A stretch of 57,321 nucleotides of DNA from an uncultured Lentisphaeria bacterium (GTDB lineage Bacteria > Verrucomicrobiota > Lentisphaeria > Victivallales > UBA1829), in the NCBI GenBank assembly GCA_949287225.1, contig CASEFP010000149.1:1-57321 (forward strand), written 5' to 3'. The stretch's first letter is position 1. Every line of letters starts with the position of its first letter. Position numbers and translations under genes: made by a program. The notes under the pieces are model-generated. The model was not told the DNA's origin. It did no database searches and was given only the letters and a program-made list of their open reading frames with translations. This document shows, piece by piece, positions 17,677-25,570 of this stretch.

Positions 17677-18288
17677 ATGTTCGAGGTGAAACAGATTGCC
17701 GTCGGGGGACTGGATGACAATTTCTCCTATTTCCTCTGTGCCTCCAACGGAGACGCCGCCGTCGTTGATCCCTGCGGCGACCTTTCCAAGGTGTTTGCCG
17801 CAATCAGGAACCGTCCGGACGCGAAGATGAAATACATTCTCATTACCCACGGACACCGCGATCACATTTCCGGGCTCGACGAGATGCGCAAGGCATATCC
17901 CGCTCCCGTCGTCGCACATCCGGAGTGCCGGGTGCATTCGGACATCCCCCTGCATGACCGCCAGCGTCTGCCGTTCGGCGATTCCTGCATCGAATGCCTT
18001 TTCACGCCGGGACACGCGGTCAGCAGTGTCTGCTACCGCCTCGGCGACGACTCCGCGATTTTTACGGGCGACACCCTCTTCATCGACTGCTGCGGCTACT
18101 GCGATCCGGAAACCATGTTCCACACCATGCGTGAAATTCTGTATCCGCTGCCGGACTCCCTGACGGTCTATTCCGGCCACGATTACGGCCATGTTCCCTT
18201 CGAATCGCTCGGCGCGCAGAAACGTACAAACCCCTATCTCTATACGAAAGACCTTCCCGCTTTTATCGAGGAAGTGAAAAAACTCTGA
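17677..18288 (+). CDS. MBL-fold metallo-hydrolase (glyoxalase II-like)
   Basis: A 203-residue metallo-beta-lactamase-fold enzyme. The metal-binding motif THGHRDHISG is at about residues 53-62, with further ligands in FTPGHAVS, FTGDTLF and YSGHDYGH. It is close to hydroxyacylglutathione hydrolases and small thioesterase-like MBL proteins, which hydrolyse thioesters in the cytoplasm. AGGAGG sits just before the ATG. It is the third gene of a tight cluster with two membrane proteins. Pairing with the glyoxalase at 14723 is tempting but the genes are 2.6 kb apart and the substrate is not shown by the sequence. Confidence 0.8.
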   Translation: MFEVKQIAVGGLDDNFSYFLCASNGDAAVVDPCGDLSKVFAAIRNRPDAKMKYILITHGHRDHISGLDEMRKAYPAPVVAHPECRVHSDIPLHDRQRLPFGDSCIECLFTPGHAVSSVCYRLGDDSAIFTGDTLFIDCCGYCDPETMFHTMREILYPLPDSLTVYSGHDYGHVPFESLGAQKRTNPYLYTKDLPAFIEEVKKL

Positions 18289-18307
18289 TATGCCCCTGAA
18301 AGCCTCT

Positions 18308-19060
18308 TTATTCGGACAGGCGCGCATCCGGTGGAGGAATCTCCCGCGCGATCTCTTCCAGTGCGTCGGACACTGGCGCCGTGATTTCAAACAGCGCGGA
18401 AGCATGGGTGGTGTCCTTGTAACGATCCTCATCCCGGAAAAAGAGCCAGCAGAGCAGCAGGTCGCGCTCGACATACTCCTTCCGCGAAAGTTCCCGCACG
18501 GGCTTTTTGCGGAGACGGTTGATATATGCGTGGAAATAGGTTACCGAACAGGGGAATTTCGTCCGGAGATATTCATCGAGAGCACGATGGTCGATCCGCT
18601 CCTTCAGCGTGGAAACAAGACGCTGTTCCAGCTCCTTTCCGCCGTCCGCTCGGACAGCATCCGTCACTGCGCTGTTGAGCAGCGGCAGATACTGTTCCTC
18701 AATCTTCCTGGAGAGCTCATCGGCGGAGGCGTCGATCCGGGAACGGACGGATTCGCCGAGCTGCTGGAATCCCAGCGGAAGAATTTTCAGTGTCGACTGT
18801 GCCAGCAGTTCGGCAACCGGGTCGAGATCCCGCCCGTATTCAGGTTCGGCAATGACCTTGCTCCCGATCAGCGCCGCCGCGGTACGCGGTTCGGCAATGT
18901 CCTGAATCCGGTAGCCGAGAGCACTGGCATAGAGCAGAATGAAAACAATGATGAACACATAGAAAATTACTGCATTCCGGAAGGAACTCCGGTAACGCCG
19001 GTGATATTTTTTCAGCTCAAACGTGAGATCACCGAGTTTATCGCGTATGCGGTTGTTCAT
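18308..19060 (-). CDS. Single-pass membrane protein with large extracytoplasmic domain
   Basis: A 250-residue protein. A basic N-terminus precedes one membrane helix (about residues 30-47, AVIFYVFIIVFILLYASA). The remaining 200 residues are charged and helical, with an AVTDAVRADGGKELEQRL stretch. I recognise no family. GGAGG precedes the start, which overlaps the stop of the upstream gene by 4 nt (ATGA). The upstream gene product has the same layout, so the two probably form a heteromeric membrane complex. The convergent MBL gene ends only 19 nt away with no obvious terminator. Confidence 0.7.
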   Translation of the reverse strand: MNNRIRDKLGDLTFELKKYHRRYRSSFRNAVIFYVFIIVFILLYASALGYRIQDIAEPRTAAALIGSKVIAEPEYGRDLDPVAELLAQSTLKILPLGFQQLGESVRSRIDASADELSRKIEEQYLPLLNSAVTDAVRADGGKELEQRLVSTLKERIDHRALDEYLRTKFPCSVTYFHAYINRLRKKPVRELSRKEYVERDLLLCWLFFRDEDRYKDTTHASALFEITAPVSDALEEIAREIPPPDARLSE

Positions 19061-19836
19061 TCGACAGCCTCCCGGTATCCTGCGACACCCTTGCTTTCGT
19101 TCAGAAGATAAACCGCGTATTCCAGAAGATTCTCGAAAAGACGGCTCTCCAGAAAGTCGCGCGGTTCCGTCGCCAGCGCCGTATATTCCGGGAGCGTGCG
19201 GAACATCTCCAGATCGCCCGAAAGTTCCTTCAGGCGCGCGGTGTTCGGAGCGGTCTGCTCTGTAAAGCGTTCCAGAATACTCCGGATCATGGTGTCATTG
19301 GCGGAATCGATCGCTTTTTCCAGCGCCTCACGCGGGATGTTTCCGGTTCCCTCATAACGTTTCAGGAGTTCCTGCTTGTTGAGATCGAACCGGTGGCGCA
19401 GACGCTGCTCCAGACGTTTTTTGAAATTCCCATTCACATGACGCACGGTGTTCCGGAATTCGCGTTTGAACTCCCGCCGGAGAATCGGGATTTCCCGCGG
19501 AAAGGAGTTCTGCGCCTCGTTCCGGAACGACGAAAGAAACCGGGAATCGAAGCCCTTCCCCATATCGCGCAGTTCCGCCGGGGAATAGGAGAGTTTGATG
19601 TTGCGCGTAAGTTCCCCCATCAGCTCCTTTTTCGGGTAGCTGATGAAATAGCCGACCATGCTGATCGCGAACGAGAGCAGGATCAGAAGAATGATCAGAA
19701 CGCAGGACGCGGATATGAGAAACTGCCGCTTGCGGAAATTCTCCGTTTCCAGAACGAGGTTTTCCACCTCGGTGATCCGGCGGTCCAGATCAGCCATCTC
19801 TTTTTCGGGGTCGATAATTCGCTCTTCCAGTGCCAT
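19057..19836 (-). CDS. Single-pass membrane protein paired with the downstream gene
   Basis: A 259-residue protein. The N-terminal 40 residues are charged and likely coiled coil (EKEMADLDRRITEVE). A membrane helix follows at about residues 45-68, then a long helical domain rich in Arg, Glu and Phe. Topology and the domain-scale pattern (FNLL near the end, charged linker) resemble the 18308-19060 protein, suggesting ancient duplication. GAGG lies before the ATG. Six nucleotides separate it from the DUF2062 gene upstream, so the three genes form one unit. No enzyme motif is visible. Confidence 0.7.
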   Translation of the reverse strand: MALEERIIDPEKEMADLDRRITEVENLVLETENFRKRQFLISASCVLIILLILLSFAISMVGYFISYPKKELMGELTRNIKLSYSPAELRDMGKGFDSRFLSSFRNEAQNSFPREIPILRREFKREFRNTVRHVNGNFKKRLEQRLRHRFDLNKQELLKRYEGTGNIPREALEKAIDSANDTMIRSILERFTEQTAPNTARLKELSGDLEMFRTLPEYTALATEPRDFLESRLFENLLEYAVYLLNESKGVAGYREAVE

Positions 19837-19842
19837 AGGACC

Positions 19843-20352
19843 TCACTCTCTGTTCGCCGCGGCCTTTTTCGCCCGGGCTTTTTCACGCAGAAGTCTGTAT
19901 TTGATCACAATTCGTTTCACAGCATAGTAGCAGATCGGCGTAGAAATGACGGCGAACAGGAGGCCGCCGACAAAGAAGGAGGCAGCCACTTCCAGTCCCA
20001 TGCTGAACAGCGTCTCGTAATTTCTGGAATGCAGAACGTCGCGCATCATGCACTGGATCCGGTCGAGAGATAGGTTTCCGCACAGGATCCGGTTGCCGAT
20101 CCAGCACTGAACCGGATAGATGATGAAAATCGTGAAGTGGTTCGTCGCAAACGTCCCCAGAATCGAACCCAGTTTCGAGCCTTTCATCAGGAAGGAAAGC
20201 GGAATGGAGATCGCAAGCTGAAGGCCGAACGGAATGGCGAATCCGACAAACATGCCGATCGCCCAGCCGCGCGCGATGTACTCCGGCGTGCCTTTGTCCC
20301 GGACCGCCTTCATGTAGTAGAACGTGAAAAACTTTTTCAGTCTTGCAAACAC
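19843..20352 (-). CDS. DUF2062 integral membrane protein
   Basis: A 169-residue protein with the DUF2062 signature: GTPEYIARGWAIGMFVG, then IPFGLQ, then a middle helix pair and a C-terminal membrane segment (FFVGGLLFAVISTPICYYAVK). Three to four membrane helices are expected. The GTG at 20352 is chosen because AGGGAG lies 6 nt upstream; longer in-frame starts reach deep into pdxB. It overlaps the 3' end of pdxB by 16 nt. A paralogue with the same core lies at 27818-28354. The function of DUF2062 is unknown; some fused members sit beside glycosyltransferases, but none is nearby. Confidence 0.78.
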   Translation of the reverse strand: MFARLKKFFTFYYMKAVRDKGTPEYIARGWAIGMFVGFAIPFGLQLAISIPLSFLMKGSKLGSILGTFATNHFTIFIIYPVQCWIGNRILCGNLSLDRIQCMMRDVLHSRNYETLFSMGLEVAASFFVGGLLFAVISTPICYYAVKRIVIKYRLLREKARAKKAAANRE

Positions 20353-21473
20353 GCGGAGCTCCCTGCTGTTTGAAATCCGAGATTCGAACACAAGGCGGCC
20401 AGATCGTCCGCGCACGACACGGAATATGCCGCAAATTCCCGCCGGAACGGATAATCGCCGCGCAGACGCTCGAATTCAGATGGCGCCGTGCGAAGACGCC
20501 GGTCGTCCGAAAGAATGTCATAGGAACGGAATACCGCCTCGGCAATCCGTTCCTCGCGCGATCCCGTGTCCGGAATGCGGATCAGCGGCTGTGCCGGCTC
20601 CGGAAGCGAAGGCTCGAACTTGCCGAGCGGAAGGGAGAAAAACGCCGACAGCGCCTGAACGCTCATCGCCGTCCCCTTCGCCTTGCCGTCCGCCGAATAG
20701 CCAGCAATGTGCGGCGTCGCGTAATCCAGATGCTTCATCAGCTCCAGACTGATTCCGGGTTCGTTCTCCCAGACATCCAGCGCACCGCCTGCGATCTGAT
20801 GCTCTTTCAACGCTTTCAGAAGCGCAGCGTTGTCCGCGACCTCCCCCCGCGAGGAGTTGATGAGAAAGGCGTCGGACCGCATCCGTCTGAGAAACGCTTC
20901 ATCCGCAAGATGGTATGTCGCGTCAGTTCCTGTCCGGTTCAGCGGCACATGCAGCGTGATGATGTCGGACTCTTTCAGAACGGTGTCAAGCGCCGCGAAT
21001 CCGCCCCCGCCCTCTTTCCGTTCGCGCGGCGGATCGTTCCGGAGCACGCGCATGCCGAGAACTTCCGCCGTCTTCGCGACCTTTGATCCGACGTTGCCGA
21101 CGCCGATCACGCCGAGCGTCATGCCGCTCAGACTCCGGTGCGTCCGGAGGGCACGGCGCAGCAGGAGCGAAGTGATGTACTGCATGACGGACCCCGAGTT
21201 GCAGCCCGGCGCACTTGTCCAGGCGATGGAACGGGAACTGCAGTAGTCCGTGTCGATGTGATCGTATCCGATCGTTGCCGTCGCGATGAGCTTCACGGCG
21301 GTGCCGTCGAGAAGGCGCGCATTGCATTTCGTCCGGGTGCGGGTGATCAGCGCGTCCGCGTCGAGAAGATCGTCCCGTGTGATCTTTCCGCCGGGCAGAT
21401 AGACAACCTGCGCATACGGTTCCAGCACGCCTTTCAGGAAGGGAATTTTGTCATCCGCCACGATTTTCAGCAT
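20337..21473 (-). CDS. pdxB: Erythronate-4-phosphate dehydrogenase
   Basis: A 378-residue D-isomer-specific 2-hydroxyacid dehydrogenase of the PdxB type. Its N-terminus (KIVADDKIPF) and the TATIGYDHID and APGCNSGSV segments match PdxB rather than SerA or formate dehydrogenases. The NAD-binding motif is GVIGVGNVGS. Catalytic Arg (NSSRGEV), Glu (WENEPG) and His (TPHIAGY) are present. PdxB makes 2-oxo-3-hydroxy-4-phosphobutanoate in the DXP-dependent vitamin B6 route. The ATG at 21473 has GGAGG 8 nt upstream. It begins 24 nt after holA stops and overlaps DUF2062 at its end. Confidence 0.88.
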   Translation of the reverse strand: MLKIVADDKIPFLKGVLEPYAQVVYLPGGKITRDDLLDADALITRTRTKCNARLLDGTAVKLIATATIGYDHIDTDYCSSRSIAWTSAPGCNSGSVMQYITSLLLRRALRTHRSLSGMTLGVIGVGNVGSKVAKTAEVLGMRVLRNDPPRERKEGGGGFAALDTVLKESDIITLHVPLNRTGTDATYHLADEAFLRRMRSDAFLINSSRGEVADNAALLKALKEHQIAGGALDVWENEPGISLELMKHLDYATPHIAGYSADGKAKGTAMSVQALSAFFSLPLGKFEPSLPEPAQPLIRIPDTGSREERIAEAVFRSYDILSDDRRLRTAPSEFERLRGDYPFRREFAAYSVSCADDLAALCSNLGFQTAGSSACLQD

Positions 21474-21496
21474 CTCCGCGCCTCCCCCCGTCTCAT

Positions 21497-22612
21497 TCAA
21501 TGCCCGGCAATGTTCATGACAAGGTTTTCCAGCGCAAGGCGCGCATCGCCGCCGGTGACCATCTGTTTGCTCGCCTCGAAAATGGATTCAAACGCGTCGG
21601 AGATCTCCCGGTCGGAAAAGAGCCGCGCGTTTTCCCAGATCTTGTAGGCGCGGAAGGGATGCATGGAAAAGAAGCTGTTCCTTCCCGGCGCGCCCTTCTG
21701 CGATTCAAACAGCGAGTAGAAGAAATCGGCATTCGCATTGCGGGGAATCCGGAAGCGCTCCGACTCGCATTTTGCCGCAAGCAGGCGCTGGAATTCGGCG
21801 TTCGCCGCGCCGACGATCGCGATTTCCGGACGCGAGCCCGAGCCGCGTTCCTGTTCCATCGTTTCGCAGATGCCGGGGATCAGGGAGATCGCCTTCGCCG
21901 CGTTTTTCGAGGCGAGCGCCGAGGAGAATTCCCAGGAGAGCGTCTCGGTGTTGCGGCTGCAGATCTGGAGACAGTCGTCCAGTGTGATCACAGGAGCCTC
22001 GTCCACGTAGGAGACGAGCTTGTCGAGCTCGTTCTTCAATCGAGCCGCGTCCGCGCCGACGGTCTCGGCCAGAAAAGCGGCGCCGTTCTCGTCGATGCGT
22101 TTCCCGTAATGGGAGACCGCCTCGCGGATCCTTTTATGCAGCATGGCCTCGTAGCCCTTCGCCTTCGGATCGACTTTGTCGAACCATTCGATCTTTCCGC
22201 CCGCGGAAGCGCAGACCTTTTCGCAGAGCTTGTAGAATGCCTTTCTGCGGTCGAGTCCCGGACCGTCTATGATGAGGGTCAGATCCTCCGGGAAGCCGTT
22301 TTTCAGAAAATCGGAAAGGAGATCCATCCGGCTCTTCTGCTTTTTGGTCGAAGGCTCGGCAAACGCCTCCTCAAACTTGTTGAAGTGTTTCAGCCAGACC
22401 GATTTCCTCGGAAACAGGAAGGGCGGCGTCTGTATGGTGGCGAGGAAACGGTCGAGGACGGCGGTGAACTTCTCCGTATCGTCGTCGCCGCGGATGACCT
22501 CCAGCTCCGGATTGTCCTCCGGAATTTCGCCGTAAAGGCGGCAGACCAGTTCCGTGGCGTGCTCCTTGACGGAGAATTCCTCGTTGCCGGAGATCAGATA
22601 CAGACTGCCCAT
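21497..22612 (-). CDS. holA: DNA polymerase III subunit delta
   Basis: A 371-residue delta subunit of the clamp loader, which opens the beta clamp during replication. Family features are visible in sequence order: LYLISGNEEFSVKEHA at the N-terminus, a central KLIEW-like region (KIEWFD), AARLKNELDKLVSY around residue 190, and a C-terminal helical domain ending in ALENLVMNIAG. Length is slightly above the usual 330-345. AAGGAACGGCG precedes the ATG. It lies between the M42 peptidase and pdxB genes in one direction with short gaps of 16 and 23 nt, consistent with a shared transcript. Confidence 0.85.
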   Translation of the reverse strand: MGSLYLISGNEEFSVKEHATELVCRLYGEIPEDNPELEVIRGDDDTEKFTAVLDRFLATIQTPPFLFPRKSVWLKHFNKFEEAFAEPSTKKQKSRMDLLSDFLKNGFPEDLTLIIDGPGLDRRKAFYKLCEKVCASAGGKIEWFDKVDPKAKGYEAMLHKRIREAVSHYGKRIDENGAAFLAETVGADAARLKNELDKLVSYVDEAPVITLDDCLQICSRNTETLSWEFSSALASKNAAKAISLIPGICETMEQERGSGSRPEIAIVGAANAEFQRLLAAKCESERFRIPRNANADFFYSLFESQKGAPGRNSFFSMHPFRAYKIWENARLFSDREISDAFESIFEASKQMVTGGDARLALENLVMNIAGH

Positions 22613-22628
22613 CGCCGTTCCTTTCCGT

Positions 22629-23705
22629 TCAGTCCACGCCGGGGATGAAGGACTCTTTGCCGCTCAGCGACGCGATGGTCTCCGCAATCAGGTTGATTGC
22701 GCCCTCGACGTCGCGCAGGTCGCAGATCTCAACAGGCGTATGCATGTAGCGGTTCGGGATGCTCACAAGCGCGGTGGCGACGCCGGAACGCGTCATCTGA
22801 ATCTGCGCGGTGTCCGTTCCGCCGCTGGCGCGATGGCCGCAGTCGAGCTGATAGGGGATTTTCTTCTTTTCGGCGATTTTGAACATCAGGCGGTTCACGA
22901 CGGGATTGTTGTCCGCGTTGCGGGAGAGAATGGGGCCGCCGCCGAGCGTGACGTCGCCGTAGGCTTTCTTCTCGACGCCGGGAACGTCGGTGGCAAAGCC
23001 GACGTCAACCGCAATCGCCATGGCGGGATCGACACCGAATGCGCTGGTTGTAGCTCCGCGCAGTCCGAGTTCCTCCTGCACGGTGCCGACCGCATAGACG
23101 CCGACCTTGATTTTGCGTTTCGAAAGCAGTTTCAGCGCCTCGATCACGACGAATGCGCCGATCTTGTCATCCAGTCCCTTGGACATGATGCGGTTTGCAC
23201 CGTAGCGCTTCCAGTTGACCCGGAACGCCACGGGATCGCCGACGCCGACCAGCTTTTTCGCCTCCGCCTCATTCTCCGCGCCGATGTCGATCCAGAGATC
23301 CTTGAATTCGGAGGGCGTTTCGCGCTCCTTGGGCGTCTGGAGGTGAATCGGCTTCCGTCCGATCACGCCGGGGATCTTCTCGCCTCTGGCATTGAGGATA
23401 TTGACCTCGATTCCGGGAAGCGTGTTTTTGTCGATGCCGCCGACCGGACGGAAAAAGACAAGTCCCGTCTCGTCGATATAGACGACCTGAAATCCGATCT
23501 CATCGTAATGACCGGCAAGCATGACTTTGAATTTCGCGTCGGGATTGAGCACGGCGATCGTATTGCCCGTCACATCGGTGCGGACTTCATGCGCAAAAGT
23601 TTCCGCATAGGAGCGGAACGCCGCCGCGGGTTCGAATTCGAATCCGGACGGGCCGGAGCTGGTCATGAGCGTCTCAAGAAAATCCAGACTTGATTTTGAA
23701 AGCAT
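22629..23705 (-). CDS. M42-family metallo-aminopeptidase
   Basis: A 358-residue zinc/cobalt aminopeptidase of the glutamyl-aminopeptidase/TET-like M42 group. Metal and catalytic residues can be placed: His and Asp in AGHYDEIGF, Asp in DDKIGAFV, Glu pair in QEELGLRGA, Asp in VGFATDV, and His in GHRASGGTDT. Such enzymes usually form dodecameric cytoplasmic shells and trim peptides. The ATG at 23705 has AAGGAGG 5 nt upstream; an in-frame GTG at 23720 falls inside that site. It is the first gene of the minus-strand group with holA and pdxB, divergent from prfB. Confidence 0.87.
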   Translation of the reverse strand: MLSKSSLDFLETLMTSSGPSGFEFEPAAAFRSYAETFAHEVRTDVTGNTIAVLNPDAKFKVMLAGHYDEIGFQVVYIDETGLVFFRPVGGIDKNTLPGIEVNILNARGEKIPGVIGRKPIHLQTPKERETPSEFKDLWIDIGAENEAEAKKLVGVGDPVAFRVNWKRYGANRIMSKGLDDKIGAFVVIEALKLLSKRKIKVGVYAVGTVQEELGLRGATTSAFGVDPAMAIAVDVGFATDVPGVEKKAYGDVTLGGGPILSRNADNNPVVNRLMFKIAEKKKIPYQLDCGHRASGGTDTAQIQMTRSGVATALVSIPNRYMHTPVEICDLRDVEGAINLIAETIASLSGKESFIPGVD

Positions 23706-23815
23706 ATTTTCCTCCTTCACTTGAATTTAACGCATTCTGAAAGTAACTTATAGAGTCAATATAACACGAAAAAATGATTTTGCACGAAAACTATGGACCG
23801 ACAGAGAAAAAAATT

Positions 23816-24910
23816 ATGATTATTGAAGAAATCAAAGCGCACGCGCAGGAAGCCGATTTGAGACTCAGCCGTCTTTACGAGTTCCTGAAGATCGAAAAAT
23901 ACAAACAGGAAATGGCGGAACTGGAAGGCATCATGGCGCGGACCGATTTCTGGGATGACAAGGAGAAGGCGCAGGAGACCGTCCAGAAGCTCAGCTCCTG
24001 CAAGAACACCATCGAGCCCTATCAGAATCTTGTCAAGGAGGTCGAGGACTTCCACACGATCGCCGAACTCGCAGGCGAGGACGAGAGCTTTCTCGCCGAG
24101 GCGGACGGCGCCTGGAAATCGCTTTCCGAACATCTGGACAAGATCGAACTGGTCAGCTTCCTCTCCGGGCGCTTCGACCGCAACAACTGCTTCTTCTTCA
24201 TCCACGCCGGCGCGGGCGGAACCGAATCCTGCGACTGGGCAAGCATTTTAATGCGCATGTACCGGCGCTGGTTCGAGCGGAAAGGCTTCAAGGATGAAAT
24301 CGTCGATCTCCAGCCGGGCGAGGAAGCGGGCATAAAAAGTGTAACCCTCCGCGTCGAAGGCGAGTTCGCCTACGGCTATCTCAAGGCGGAGCGCGGCATC
24401 CACCGCCTGGTGCGCATCTCCCCGTTCGACAGCAACGCGCGGCGCCACACCTCTTTCGCCTCGGCCGACGCGTTCCCAGAACTCGGCGACGACATCACGG
24501 TTGAAATCGACGAGAAGGATCTGAAGGTCGACACCTACCGCTCCAGCGGCGCGGGCGGCCAGTATGTCAACCGGACCGACTCCGCCGTGCGCATCACCCA
24601 CCTGCCGACCGGCATCGTCGTCGCCTGCCAGATGGAGCGCTCCCAGCATAAAAACCGCGCGATGGCCATGAAAATGCTTCAGGCGCGCCTGTATGAACGC
24701 GCCGAGGAACAGCGCAAGAAGGAGGCTTCCGCGATCTCCGGAGAGAAATCCGACATCGCATGGGGCAACCAGATCCGCTCCTACGTCCTCCAGCCCTACC
24801 AACTGATCAAGGACCTCCGCACCGATTACGAAACAGGAAACGTCAACGCGGTGCTCGACGGCGACCTGGACGCCTTCGTCGAAGCCTATCTCAGACACTC
24901 CAACGCATGA
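23816..24910 (+). CDS. prfB: Peptide chain release factor 2
   Basis: A 364-residue class I release factor that reads UAA and UGA stop codons on the ribosome. The stop-codon recognition tripeptide SPF lies in RISPFDSNARR, and the catalytic GGQ lies in SSGAGGQYVN. The reading frame is continuous from the ATG at 23816 through the region (FLKIEKYKQE) where many bacteria carry an internal UGA and a programmed frameshift, so none is used here. Upstream in-frame ATG 23774 is rejected because it adds residues not seen in the family. The next gene starts inside the stop codon (ATGA). Confidence 0.92.
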   Translation: MIIEEIKAHAQEADLRLSRLYEFLKIEKYKQEMAELEGIMARTDFWDDKEKAQETVQKLSSCKNTIEPYQNLVKEVEDFHTIAELAGEDESFLAEADGAWKSLSEHLDKIELVSFLSGRFDRNNCFFFIHAGAGGTESCDWASILMRMYRRWFERKGFKDEIVDLQPGEEAGIKSVTLRVEGEFAYGYLKAERGIHRLVRISPFDSNARRHTSFASADAFPELGDDITVEIDEKDLKVDTYRSSGAGGQYVNRTDSAVRITHLPTGIVVACQMERSQHKNRAMAMKMLQARLYERAEEQRKKEASAISGEKSDIAWGNQIRSYVLQPYQLIKDLRTDYETGNVNAVLDGDLDAFVEAYLRHSNA

Positions 24911-25470
24911 AAAACGCCGCGCGCAAACTCATCGCCCTGGACATCGGGAATGTCTGCGTCTCCATTCATCCCGAGCGGGTCATTGCGCGCATGAAGCTCT
25001 TTCCGACGCCTGAAATTCTTGCTGTTTCGGCAAAGCTGGAATGCGGCCTGATCTCCGAGCGCGAATGGCTGGACTTTTTTCATGAAAAGACACAGCACCG
25101 TTTCAGCGACGATGAAATGATCGACGCGTGGAACCTGATCATCGGAGAGACGGTTCCCGGCATGTCCGAAGCTGTCCGTGCCGCGCTCCGGAACGGATAC
25201 CGTTTCGTATTCCTCTCGGACGTCTCACGCTTCCATCTGACGGAATGCCGCCGCAAATGCGAGTTCTTCCATCTGGCACTGGACGGGGTTTACAGTTTCG
25301 ACGTCGGCGCGCAGAAGCCGTCGGAAAAAATGTATCTCGAATTCGAGCGACGCCACGGGAAACCCTGCGTTTATTTCGACGACCGCGCAGACAACATCGA
25401 AGCGGCGCGCGCCCTCTCCTGGAATGCCGTGCGCTTCCGCTCCGTCTCTGATTTCATCCTGCCGGAATAA
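24907..25470 (+). CDS. HAD-superfamily phosphatase, YihX-like
   Basis: A 187-residue HAD hydrolase. Motif I reads LDIGNV, motif II LSDVS, the Lys motif AQKPSEKMY, and motif IV DDRADNIEAA. The second Asp of the usual DxD is replaced by Gly, as in the YihX (glucose-1-phosphate phosphatase) subgroup whose motif is DLGNV, so activity is still plausible. A cap region around residues 35-80 is all-helical. It overlaps the prfB stop by 4 nt and is probably translated by coupling. A perfect bidirectional terminator follows 31 nt later. The physiological substrate is unknown. Confidence 0.75.
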   Translation: MKNAARKLIALDIGNVCVSIHPERVIARMKLFPTPEILAVSAKLECGLISEREWLDFFHEKTQHRFSDDEMIDAWNLIIGETVPGMSEAVRAALRNGYRFVFLSDVSRFHLTECRRKCEFFHLALDGVYSFDVGAQKPSEKMYLEFERRHGKPCVYFDDRADNIEAARALSWNAVRFRSVSDFILPE

Positions 25471-25500
25471 CCGGACAATCTCTGATCCCGCATCACCCCG

Positions 25501-25555
25501 GAAACAAAAAAAACCGCCGCGGCAATGCGTGCCGTCCGGCGGTTTTTTTTGTTTC
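25501..25555 (+). terminator. Bidirectional intrinsic terminator, 19-bp stem
   Basis: The arms at 25501-25519 and 25537-25555 are perfect complements: a CCGCCG/CGGCGG core with eight A's on one side and eight T's on the other. It ends both the prfB-HAD transcript and the opposing antiporter gene. Confidence 0.92.
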
Positions 25556-25570
25556 CGTTTTTTATGCGGA

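Noticed and set aside
23774..23815. Longer prfB start at 23774
   Set aside because: Adds 14 residues with no family match and lacks a ribosome site; ATG 23816 fits the family N-terminus.
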